Origin: an uncultured Clostridia bacterium
GTDB lineage: Bacteria > Bacillota > Clostridia > Christensenellales > UBA1242
NCBI GenBank assembly: GCA_946610635.1
Contig: CAMOCI010000040.1
Coordinates: 1 to 6,555, forward strand
Reading direction: 5' to 3'
Length of the DNA stretch: 6,555 nucleotides
Part shown: positions 1 through 5,541 of the stretch, piece after piece
Layout: every line of letters begins with the position of its first letter
Position numbering within the stretch: position 1 is the stretch's first letter
Position numbers and translations under genes: made by a program
Notes under the pieces: generated by a model
The model's database searches: none
What the model saw: only the letters and a program-made list of their open reading frames with translations
What the model was told of the DNA's origin: nothing

Positions 1-213
1 TGAACGAGCAGATTTTGCATAAGATTTTCCTTTACATTCAATAATAAACTTTTCACCATTTGTTTTGCCACCAACCATTCGTATATCAGCACCATGTCCA
101 TGCAAATTAGATATTACAGCTTTATCTTCATGCCAATTCCCACGTTCTTTATTTATTAAAAACTCTTTAATCTTCTCAACAATATATGTTTCTGTTATCT
201 TTAGTTCTTCCAT
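1..213 (-). CDS. Partial PD-(D/E)XK nuclease-like protein (N-terminal 71 codons)
   Basis: The reading frame starts at ATG 213 on the minus strand and runs open off the left edge, so the C-terminus is missing. Seen: an N-terminal helix-like stretch rich in Glu, Lys and Ile (residues 1-22), then WHED (27-30), then NLHGHGADIRM (36-46), a GG turn, and FIIECKGKS (56-64). Asp43 followed by Glu59-x-Lys61 on a hydrophobic strand matches the D...ExK metal-binding core of the PD-(D/E)XK nuclease superfamily, which includes many Mrr-like and restriction-type endonucleases. The nuclease role is inferred from this motif alone, and the family cannot be fixed from 71 residues. A weak AGGT lies about 9 bases before the ATG, and a strong promoter lies just upstream. 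The gene is separated from the housekeeping block by about 900 bases, so it may be an accessory gene, for example defence or a mobile-element cargo. Confidence 0.7.
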   Translation of the reverse strand, partial: MEELKITETYIVEKIKEFLINKERGNWHEDKAVISNLHGHGADIRMVGGKTNGEKFIIECKGKSYAKSARS

Positions 214-232
214 AATTTATACCTATAATTTT

Positions 233-261
233 ATTATACCATCACAATGATATTTTGACAA
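233..261 (-). promoter_or_regulatory. Sigma-A-type promoter for the nuclease-like gene
   Basis: On the minus strand TTGTCA (256-261) is followed by a 17-base spacer and a perfect TATAAT (233-238). TG one base before the -10 box makes it an extended -10 (TGGTATAAT). The predicted start near 226 leaves a leader of about 13 bases that contains the AGGT ribosome-site candidate before the ATG at 213. Confidence 0.7.
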
Positions 262-437
262 ATAATATTAATATTGCAAGCTATATTTACTGTACCTCAA
301 AAAATCAATTTTTTTGCAAAATCAACTCAAAAATTATCTTCTAAAAAGAATAAAAAAGAACAAAAAAGTACCATTAAAATTAGGAAAGAATAGGTATAAA
401 AAATGGTGCGAAAATTTTACTTCGAGGTGCAGAAAAA

Positions 438-466
438 TTGCTAATTTTTTTAACAATTTGTATAAA
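438..466 (+). promoter_or_regulatory. Candidate promoter of a non-coding transcript
   Basis: TTGCTA (438-443), a 17-base spacer and TATAAA (461-466) form a plausible sigma-A promoter, with a predicted start near 473. No convincing coding sequence follows, but several hairpins and a plus-strand terminator do. In DNA this AT-rich such matches occur by chance, so this is moderate evidence only. Confidence 0.35.
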
Positions 467-541
467 ATAAAAATATTACTAGCTGTTTGGCTAGTATTTA
501 TTAACTTTTAAGAATATAGAGCATTTTCGCTTTTTTGGTGC

Positions 542-648
542 ATGGCTAGTTGGTAAAATAGTGCCCTTTTTTATAAATTGGTGTAAACAGGCAGATTTAA
601 ACTGCCCGTTTAAGAGATGAACACTATTTTTGACTGAACTATATCCAT
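542..648 (+). repeat. Nested inverted repeat (compound stem-loop)
   Basis: The central hairpin pairs TAAAC-a-GGCAG (584-594) with CTGCC-c-GTTTA (602-612) around the loop ATTTAAA, with one A/C mismatch. It is enclosed by a perfect 9-bp stem, AAAATAGTG (555-563) with CACTATTTT (622-630). Continuing outward, GT (553-554) pairs with AC (633-634), TAGTT (547-551) with AACTA (637-641), and ATGG (542-545) with CCAT (645-648), with small internal loops. This is the most GC-containing part of the intergenic region. Such nested pairing could be an RNA fold, a cruciform, or an end of a decayed mobile element. The pairing itself is directly visible. Confidence 0.6.
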
Positions 649-728
649 ATAGTATTATATTCTTCTCAAAAATATCTCCCATAAAATTATAGAAGATATT
701 TAAAAATTATTATTTTGCTATTAATAAT

Positions 729-767
729 ATGGTATACGACTTATGACAGGAAGTGTACCATTTTTTG
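729..767 (+). terminator. Rho-independent terminator-like hairpin, plus strand
   Basis: ATGGTATAC (729-737) pairs with GTGTACCAT (753-761) as a 9-bp stem with one U-G pair, and is followed by a run of T. The U-G pair and the T-run both fit the plus strand only; on the minus strand the pair would be A/C and no U-run follows. The 15-base loop is longer than usual. It would end the candidate transcript starting near 473. Confidence 0.45.
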
Positions 768-837
768 AATTTTTGCCACTAAAATTTTCTGTTTTTTACT
801 GATTTTTACTGCCTAGTTCGTTTTTAGTCTTTTTTTG

Positions 838-1067
838 ATGGTTATTCTCCTTGGTAAAGTGAAACGAATAAGTGAGACAAATATATTAAAATATAAACTT
901 GAAAAAGAGACAGAAATTTTACATTCTGCCTTGAGATATATATTTAATAAGTAAACACAGATGTAAGATTTTTAACAATAGAAGAAGTTTACAATTTCTT
1001 TTATATGTCATCAGTTGAATTTTTTGATAACAATATCTTTAAAATTGAAAACTTGGATTTTGAATAA
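838..1067 (+). pseudogene. Possible frameshifted gene remnant
   Basis: Two adjacent plus-strand frames look coding-like. The first, 838-954, reads from ATG as 38 residues, including KYKLEKETEILHSALRYIF. The second, 951-1067, lies in the +1 frame immediately after a stop. It reads 38 codons without a proper start codon, with the segment FLTIEEVYNFFYMSSVEFF, and ends ...IENLDFE before TAA. One base of shift would join them into about 77 residues. The second part ends only about 15 bases before the bidirectional terminator at 1076-1115, as expected for a gene converging on the HIT gene. No ribosome site precedes the ATG at 838. I do not recognise the family. Alternatively both frames are chance openings, or the shift is a sequencing error. 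Confidence 0.35.
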
Positions 1068-1075
1068 ATATGTTT

Positions 1076-1115
1076 AAAAAAAAACTTGCACAATAAAAGT
1101 GTAAGTTCTTTTTTT
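1076..1115. terminator. Bidirectional terminator after the HIT gene
   Basis: AACTTGCAC (1083-1091) pairs with GTGTAAGTT (1099-1107) around a 7-base AT loop. The stem is flanked by nine A on the left (1076-1084) and a seven-T run on the right (1109-1115), so it can stop transcription from both directions. It lies just after the stop of the minus-strand HIT gene and just after the end of the plus-strand remnant. Confidence 0.75.
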
Positions 1116-1120
1116 GTCTA

Positions 1121-1624
1121 CTATCTTTTTAATACATAATCCTTTATTTTTTGTCGTACCATATTTACTTTTTCTTTGTCATAAACATATTCTTGTCTTG
1201 GTTTCACAAAATTTTTTGAGCCTCTTTCTTCAAAAGAATATCTTGGAATAAGTTGAACATGATAATGGTTCATTGGACCATCACACATTGTGCAAAGATA
1301 CACTCTTTCACATCCATAAACTTCACACAATATTTTCATAAATTCTTTTGCAAAGCAAATAATTTTTTTGTTAAGTCTATCAGTGCATTCTGCCATATCA
1401 TGAAAATGTTTTTTTGTTGCAATCATCATATGACCAATCGCTCTTGGATTTGCCACAAAAAGACAATCAATATCTTTATCTTCATATATCCTTAAATTTG
1501 AAGAATCTCCATAGACATGACCATTTGTTGCTTTATCAAAACAGGTTGGACAAATTCCAGCATCAACAAGTTCCTTTGGGGAATAATCATAATATTTTTG
1601 TATGTTTTCTTTTGAATATTTCAT
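1121..1624 (-). CDS. HIT-superfamily nucleotide hydrolase/transferase-like protein
   Basis: The product has 167 residues. A CPTC pair (Cys25, Cys28) near the N-terminus resembles the zinc ribbon found in many HIT and GalT-type proteins. RAIGHMMIATKKHFHDM (61-77) matches the conserved GH...P/T-K-H segment before the catalytic site. The histidine triad reads H120-Y-H122-V-Q124-L-I, so the third triad His is Gln. Within the superfamily, HxHxQ is typical of the GalT and Ap4A-phosphorylase branch, whereas Hint and Fhit proteins keep HxHxH. The middle His (122), the nucleophile in the superfamily, is present. Expected substrates are nucleoside phosphates or dinucleotides, in the cytoplasm; the exact reaction cannot be told. 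GGAG about 6 bases before ATG 1624 supports the start. It is the last gene of the tatD-rsmA group and is followed by a clear terminator. Confidence 0.85.
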   Translation of the reverse strand: MKYSKENIQKYYDYSPKELVDAGICPTCFDKATNGHVYGDSSNLRIYEDKDIDCLFVANPRAIGHMMIATKKHFHDMAECTDRLNKKIICFAKEFMKILCEVYGCERVYLCTMCDGPMNHYHVQLIPRYSFEERGSKNFVKPRQEYVYDKEKVNMVRQKIKDYVLKR

Positions 1625-1641
1625 TTTAACTCCAATATTTT

Positions 1642-1785
1642 TTATTTATATTCTCTATTTTCAACTAATAATCTATTGTTTAAGTTTTCTAAAACTCTGA
1701 GTTGTCTTTTGCTATATTGCTTAGTTATTTATCTTTCAGGTTGCTTAATCCCTTGTTCAATTAGCATTGCATTAAAACTTTCCAT
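1642..1785 (-). pseudogene. Small interrupted reading frame between rsmA and the HIT gene
   Basis: From ATG 1785 the minus strand reads 18 codons (MESFNAMLIEQGIKQPER), then TAA at 1729-1731, then continues in the same frame for 28 codons (ITKQYSKRQLRVLENLNNRL and eight more) to TAA at 1642-1644. Both halves are rich in Gln, Glu, Lys, Arg and Leu, and the second looks like an amphipathic helix. The frame fills a 196-base gap, ending 17 bases before the HIT start and beginning 35 bases after the rsmA stop, so it is spaced like an operon gene. The TAA could come from a single CAA (Gln) change. No good ribosome site precedes ATG 1785. It could be a nonsense-mutated small gene, two tiny genes, a sequencing error, or chance. 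Confidence 0.3.
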
Positions 1786-1820
1786 ATTGTAAGAGTTTAA
1801 ATCACAAAACTTATATAAAC

Positions 1821-2654
1821 TTATTTAAGTATTATAAACAAACAATTTGATAACATCACAAACTGCTCTGTTGTTAACGTTTCACCCCTAATGTTTTTAT
1901 CAAAGTCGAGTTTGTTATATAATTCATCAATTTGTATTTGTGTTAAATTAAAGCCACTTTTTAAACAGTTTGCAAGGGTTTTGCGGCGCATAGAAAATGC
2001 CGTGCGTATAACTTTTTGATGTAAAGCTAAATCTTTAATATCATACTTGTTTTTGTTAAGTGTGATATTAACAATAGCACTATCTACATTAGGCACAGGC
2101 ATAAACATTTTTCTATCTACAACACGTTTTGTTTGCACTGTACCTATACTATCTAATTCCACCGTTATTGTGCCATAATCTTTTGTGCCTGCTTTGCTAG
2201 ATAATCTATCAGCAACTTCTTTTTGCACCATAAGAGTTAGGCTTGTTACATTAAAAGGCTTTTCAACCAAAGCAAAAATTATGTTTGTTGTTATGTAATA
2301 AGGCAAATTTGCAACAACCTTAAAAGGCCCATCAAACATAGCATTGACTTCTTCTGGCATGGCCTTTAAAAAATCCTTAAACACAATTTCGGCATTATTA
2401 ACACCTTGCAAAGATAATGCTAATACATCAGCAAGATTTTTGTCAAGTTCAAACCCTATAACTTTTTTTGCACTGCCTGCTATTGCTTTTGTTAATGTGC
2501 CAGCACCAACGCCAATTTCCAAAACATTATCGTTTGGCTTTATATCGGCATCAAAAACAATGGCATTTAAAAGATTTAGATCAGTAATAAAATTTTGACC
2601 TAATTTCTTTTTAAACTCAAAATTACATGTTTTTAATATTTCACTAACTTCCAT
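1821..2654 (-). CDS. rsmA: 16S rRNA (adenine1518-N6/adenine1519-N6) dimethyltransferase
   Basis: This is the RsmA/KsgA enzyme. It transfers four methyl groups from S-adenosylmethionine to the two adjacent adenines in helix 45 of 16S rRNA late in 30S assembly, and its loss classically gives kasugamycin resistance. Seen: KKLGQNF (16-22), the SAM-binding motif EIGVGAGTL (46-54), the acidic FELD (68-71), KDF (93-95), the catalytic NLPYY (116-120), QKEVADRL (144-151), the C-terminal FSMRRKTL (220-227) and RGETLT (256-261). At 277 residues the length is normal for the family. AGGG about 7 bases before ATG 2654 supports the start. It lies 56 bases after tatD. The rnmV gene that often precedes rsmA in Firmicutes is absent. 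No terminator is evident after its stop, so transcription may run into the HIT gene. Confidence 0.97.
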   Translation of the reverse strand: MEVSEILKTCNFEFKKKLGQNFITDLNLLNAIVFDADIKPNDNVLEIGVGAGTLTKAIAGSAKKVIGFELDKNLADVLALSLQGVNNAEIVFKDFLKAMPEEVNAMFDGPFKVVANLPYYITTNIIFALVEKPFNVTSLTLMVQKEVADRLSSKAGTKDYGTITVELDSIGTVQTKRVVDRKMFMPVPNVDSAIVNITLNKNKYDIKDLALHQKVIRTAFSMRRKTLANCLKSGFNLTQIQIDELYNKLDFDKNIRGETLTTEQFVMLSNCLFIILK

Positions 2655-2710
2655 ACTAATCCCTACATCTACATCAAAGTTAATTATTACTTATTCAACA
2701 ACTTAAATAA

Positions 2711-3484
2711 TTAATATTTTTTATATCTTTTAAAAGTTTCACAAGTATTTTTTAATATTTCTTGCTCCAAGTATTCTTTGTTTTGGCATCTGATTTCTGC
2801 AATTTTATCTAGCACCAAGTTTGTATATTTTGGCTCATTGCGTTCTCCCCTATGTGGAGTAGGTGCCAAATATGGTGCATCAGTTTCTAGCAAAATATCT
2901 TTTGCGTCTATAACTTTTAAAGTGTCTACAACCTTTTTTGCGTTTTTAAAAGTGCAAACACCACCAAATCCTAGTTTAAAACCAAGTTTAATAAACTCTT
3001 TTGCAATTTCTGGGCTACCGGAAAAGCAGTGTATAACCCCACCATGCAAATATTGTTTGTTTGCTTTAAGCACAGCAAGTGTTCTATCAAATGCTTCTCT
3101 TGTATGTATTGAAAGTGGCAAGTTAAATTTATCTGCTAGTTTTATTTGCTTTGCAAAAACTTCTTCTTGCAACTTTTGATTATACCCTTCTGTGTGAAAG
3201 TCAAGACCAATTTCCCCAACCGCAACAACCTTTGGATTTGATAAGTTATCAATTAAAAAACTTTCAAAATCTTTGTTATATCGCTCGGCATATTCTGGGT
3301 ACAAACCAATTATTGCATAACAATCATCATACTTATTGGCAACTTGCAAAGCACGTTTTGATGCATCTAAATCTGTGCCAACAACAAAAGCACCTTGTAT
3401 GTTATCATCCGCAAAGTGCTGTATTATTGAATCTCTATCTTCAAAATATTCGTCACCCAAGTGACAATGTGTATCTATAATCAT
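2711..3484 (-). CDS. tatD: TatD-family metal-dependent hydrolase (DNase-like)
   Basis: The product has 257 residues, the usual TatD length. The amidohydrolase-type metal site is complete: H6-x-H8 (DTHCHLG), E91 (GEIGLD), H127 (SIHTR), H152 (VIHCFSG) and D202 (ETDAPYL), followed by PHRGERNEP (210-218). Family members are TIM-barrel metal-dependent nucleases, with 3'-5' exonuclease or DNA repair activity in characterised cases; the cellular role here is inferred. The usual GLHPH segment reads GLYPEY (60-65), losing both histidines, none of which are the listed metal ligands. Start choice: the frame stays open upstream to 3598, but that part overlaps metG, the terminator and the promoter. ATG 3484 gives the standard MIIDTHCH beginning, with AGG ahead. 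It follows metG, a common Firmicutes neighbour. Confidence 0.95.
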   Translation of the reverse strand: MIIDTHCHLGDEYFEDRDSIIQHFADDNIQGAFVVGTDLDASKRALQVANKYDDCYAIIGLYPEYAERYNKDFESFLIDNLSNPKVVAVGEIGLDFHTEGYNQKLQEEVFAKQIKLADKFNLPLSIHTREAFDRTLAVLKANKQYLHGGVIHCFSGSPEIAKEFIKLGFKLGFGGVCTFKNAKKVVDTLKVIDAKDILLETDAPYLAPTPHRGERNEPKYTNLVLDKIAEIRCQNKEYLEQEILKNTCETFKRYKKY

Positions 3485-3494
3485 AACAAAACCT

Positions 3495-3523
3495 ATTTTA
3501 ACAAAAAAAACTTGTTTTATCAA
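3495..3523 (-). promoter_or_regulatory. Promoter of tatD overlapping the metG terminator
   Basis: On the minus strand TTGATA (3518-3523), a 17-base spacer and TAAAAT (3495-3500) form a near-consensus promoter, with TG at the extended -10 position (TGTTAAAAT). The -35 box sits in the loop of the metG terminator, and the spacer contains its 3' arm and U-run. The predicted start is only about 4 bases before the tatD ATG, so the message would have almost no leader. Confidence 0.5.
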
Positions 3524-3537
3524 CTTAAAACAAGTTC
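3502..3537 (-). terminator. Terminator downstream of metG
   Basis: Read on the minus strand, AACTTGTTTT (3536-3527) pairs with AAAACAAGTT (3518-3509) around an 8-base loop and continues into a run of U (the A-run at 3503-3510). The stem is perfect but AT-rich, so termination may be partial, letting some transcription reach tatD and rsmA. Confidence 0.65.
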
Positions 3538-3546
3538 TTTTATCAT

Positions 3547-5484
3547 TTACCCAACAAGTGCGCCATCTGTTATTTCTTTTTCCGGAGTAACAAAACAAAA
3601 CTCTTTATCATCATTAGTATAAGCATAAAGTATCATGCCAGCACTTTCTATACCTCTAATTTTTCGTGGAGCTAGGTTTGTAACAACCAAAACATTTTTA
3701 CCAACCATATACTCTGGCTCATAATGTTTTGCAACGCCACTAACTATCGTTCTCGTTTCTGCACCAATTTTAACGTTAAATTTTAATAGTTTGTCTGCAT
3801 TTTCAACTTTTTCTGCGGTTAATATTTTACCAACCATAATCTCTAACTTTTCAAAGTCTTCAAAATTTATGTTTGGTTTATGTTTTAAAGTTTCTTCGTC
3901 TTCCATTTTTTCTTCCTTATCAGTTTCTTTTAAACTATCAACTTCTAGGTATTGTATTTCTTTTGCAATATCTAATCTTTGATATAGTGCAGTTTTTTCA
4001 ACTTTATTACCAAAAATTTTTAAGTTATATTCATTAGATATTGTAGATAGTTCTGCATTTGTATCTTTAAGTGCTTCAAGTATCTTTTGTGCTGTTTGTG
4101 GTGTAAATGCTTGCATAAGCACTGCCACAGAGTGCAACACAAAGTACAAATTATGCAAAACGTCACCAAGCCTTTGCTTATCTTCCTTTAATGTCCAAGG
4201 TGCTGTATCTTCTATATATTTATTTGCAAGCCTTACAACTTTTAATATGCTATTTAATGCATTGTTAGGCTCTAGGTTTTGCATGTGCTTTGATACTTCT
4301 GTTGTAAGATTAACAACTTCATCTGTTAACACCTTATCTATATCTAAAACATTGTTAGATAACTTTGGTAATTCGCCGTCAAAGTTTTGCACTAACATTG
4401 CTGATGTTCTTGAAAGTAAGTTTGCAAGGTCATTAACAAGTTCTGTATTAATTAACTTTAAAAAACTTTCATTATCATAAGGTGCATCACCTAGTATTGG
4501 GCCATTTTTAAGGAGATAATATCTAACAGCATCAACGCCATATCTTTTACAAAGTACATAAGGGTTAAAACCGTTGCCCAAACTTTTGCCCATTTTAACG
4601 CCAGATTGTGTAAGCCAACCATGTGCGTGTATTTTGTTCGGTAGGGGTAAGCCTAGTGCCATAAGTATTGCAGGCCAAATAATTATATGAAATCTTGCAA
4701 TTTCTTTTGCCATTAAGTGTACATCTGCTGGCCAATATTTTGTAAAGTTGGCTTCATCTTCACTTAAATAACCAAGAGCTGAAATATAATTTGGTAATGC
4801 ATCTATCCAAACATAAACAGTATGTTTTGTATCAAATGGTACTGGCACGCCCCACTTTACTGATGTGCGAGAAACACAAAGGTCATTAAGCCCTTGGTCT
4901 ATAAACGAAACCATTTCGTTTTTAGTGCCTTCGAGTTTTATAAAGTCTGGATGTGATAATATATATTCTTTAACCTTCTCTCCATATTTAGAAAGTTTAA
5001 AGAAATATGCTTCTTCTTCCTGCTTTTTAACTTCTCTGCCACAATCTGGACATTTGCCATCTTTTAACTGGCTTTCTGTCCAAAAAGACTCACAAGGTGT
5101 GCAATACCATCCTTCATATTTTGACAAATATATATCGCCTTGATCATACAACTTTTTAAATATTTTTTGCACGCACTCAACGTGTTCACTATCAGTTGTT
5201 CTTATGTACTTATCGTACTTAACGTTTAATATATCCCAAAGTTCATAAAAGTTTTTAACCAAATTATCACAATACGCCTGTGGGGTTAAGCCTGCTTTTT
5301 CTGCTTTTTCTGCAACTTTTTGGCCATGCTCATCACTACCCGTTAAAAAGAAAACATCTTTTCCAAGCATTTTATTCCATCTAGCTAAACTATCAGCGTA
5401 AACTGATGTGCAACAATGCCCAAGATGCAAATTGCCACTAGCATAATATATTGGTGTTGTGATATAAAACTTTTCTTTTTCCAT
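3547..5484 (-). CDS. metG: Methionyl-tRNA synthetase
   Basis: This class I synthetase (645 residues) activates methionine with ATP and charges initiator and elongator tRNA-Met. Seen: TPIYYASGNLHLGH (10-23) with the HIGH-type ATP motif HLGH, TGSDEHGQK (48-56), a zinc knuckle with C128-x2-C131 and C145-x2-C148, the anticodon-side helices with NKYIEDTAPW (421-430), and the signature loop KMGKS (297-301) in place of the usual KMSKS. After an acidic, charged linker (about 512-540) comes a C-terminal EMAP-II/Trbp111-type tRNA-binding OB fold (about 541-645), which usually mediates dimerisation and tRNA binding. Length and domain order match Firmicutes MetRS. AGGAG five bases before ATG 5484 fixes the start. 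It has its own promoter in the prmC-metG gap and a terminator 3'. Confidence 0.98.
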   Translation of the reverse strand: MEKEKFYITTPIYYASGNLHLGHCCTSVYADSLARWNKMLGKDVFFLTGSDEHGQKVAEKAEKAGLTPQAYCDNLVKNFYELWDILNVKYDKYIRTTDSEHVECVQKIFKKLYDQGDIYLSKYEGWYCTPCESFWTESQLKDGKCPDCGREVKKQEEEAYFFKLSKYGEKVKEYILSHPDFIKLEGTKNEMVSFIDQGLNDLCVSRTSVKWGVPVPFDTKHTVYVWIDALPNYISALGYLSEDEANFTKYWPADVHLMAKEIARFHIIIWPAILMALGLPLPNKIHAHGWLTQSGVKMGKSLGNGFNPYVLCKRYGVDAVRYYLLKNGPILGDAPYDNESFLKLINTELVNDLANLLSRTSAMLVQNFDGELPKLSNNVLDIDKVLTDEVVNLTTEVSKHMQNLEPNNALNSILKVVRLANKYIEDTAPWTLKEDKQRLGDVLHNLYFVLHSVAVLMQAFTPQTAQKILEALKDTNAELSTISNEYNLKIFGNKVEKTALYQRLDIAKEIQYLEVDSLKETDKEEKMEDEETLKHKPNINFEDFEKLEIMVGKILTAEKVENADKLLKFNVKIGAETRTIVSGVAKHYEPEYMVGKNVLVVTNLAPRKIRGIESAGMILYAYTNDDKEFCFVTPEKEITDGALVG

Positions 5485-5511
5485 ACTAACTCCTAATTTT
5501 TAAAGCAATAT

Positions 5512-5540
5512 ATTTTAATTCAATATTAATTAATTGTCAA
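5512..5540 (-). promoter_or_regulatory. Promoter of metG
   Basis: A consensus TTGACA (5535-5540 on the minus strand), a 17-base spacer and TAAAAT (5512-5517) lie just after the prmC stop. The predicted start near 5505 leaves a 21-base leader carrying AGGAG (5490-5494). The leader is too short for a T-box or S-box riboswitch, so metG does not show leader-based methionine control here. Confidence 0.75.
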
Positions 5541-5541
5541 T

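Larger units (their letters stand above)
473..767 (+). ncRNA. Candidate structured non-coding RNA, about 295 nt
   Basis: The span runs from the predicted start after the 438-466 promoter to the U-run after the 729-761 hairpin. Inverted repeats within it, in order: TACTAGC/GCTAGTA (477-483 with 490-496), a compound stem spanning 542-648, ACTATAT/ATATAGT (638-644 with 647-653, partly competing with the compound stem), AAATATCT/AGATATTT (670-677 with 694-701), and the terminator hairpin. In the terminator and in parts of the outer stem, G-U pairs work only if the plus strand is the RNA. I do not recognise it as tmRNA, RNase P RNA, 6S RNA or a known riboswitch. It is a hypothesis from structure plus flanking signals. 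AT-rich DNA yields chance inverted repeats, and covariation has not been tested. Confidence 0.3.
214..1075. other. Long intergenic region without an intact gene
   Basis: About 860 bases lie between the nuclease-like gene and the terminator of the HIT gene. I see no convincing intact coding sequence. The longest frames (plus strand 314-511 from a TTG; minus strand 491-682) lack ribosome sites and have unremarkable compositions. What can be seen is a promoter-like site at 438-466, a hairpin at 477-496, nested inverted repeats at 542-648, an inverted repeat at 670-701, a terminator-like hairpin at 729-767, a nearby direct repeat of TTTTTACTG (793-801 and 803-811), and a frameshifted coding remnant at 838-1067. 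The mixture suggests either a non-coding RNA locus or the debris of a lost accessory insertion. Confidence 0.6.

Noticed and set aside
65..250. Plus-strand 61-codon frame over the left-edge gene
   Set aside because: It is antisense to the partial nuclease-like gene, whose motifs are on the minus strand; the composition is that of a shadow frame.
415..445. TTCGA as a possible tRNA T-loop
   Set aside because: No T-stem, acceptor stem or cloverleaf can be drawn around it.
314..511. Plus-strand 65-codon frame starting at TTG
   Set aside because: There is no ribosome site, the start is TTG, the composition is that of AT-rich spacer (Lys, Asn, Phe, Ile), and a promoter-like site and a hairpin lie inside it.
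491..682. Minus-strand 63-codon frame
   Set aside because: It is read through the nested inverted repeat, has no ribosome site and shows no recognisable motif. A decayed coding segment cannot be fully excluded.
725..810. Minus-strand stretch reading ...NGTLPVISRIPYY before a stop
   Set aside because: It looks faintly protein-like, but it has an upstream in-frame stop, no start codon and overlaps the plus-strand terminator hairpin; too short to support.
214..1075. CRISPR array or insertion sequence in the intergenic region
   Set aside because: There are no regularly spaced direct repeats, no terminal inverted repeats flanking a transposase frame, and no intact transposase motif.
3485..3598. 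N-terminal extension of tatD to an upstream ATG
   Set aside because: It would overlap the metG coding end and translate the terminator and promoter. ATG 3484 gives the standard TatD N-terminus with DTHCH.
5485..5541. T-box or SAM riboswitch ahead of metG
   Set aside because: The gap is 57 bases and the predicted leader 21 bases, too short for either element, and no specifier or antiterminator sequence is present.
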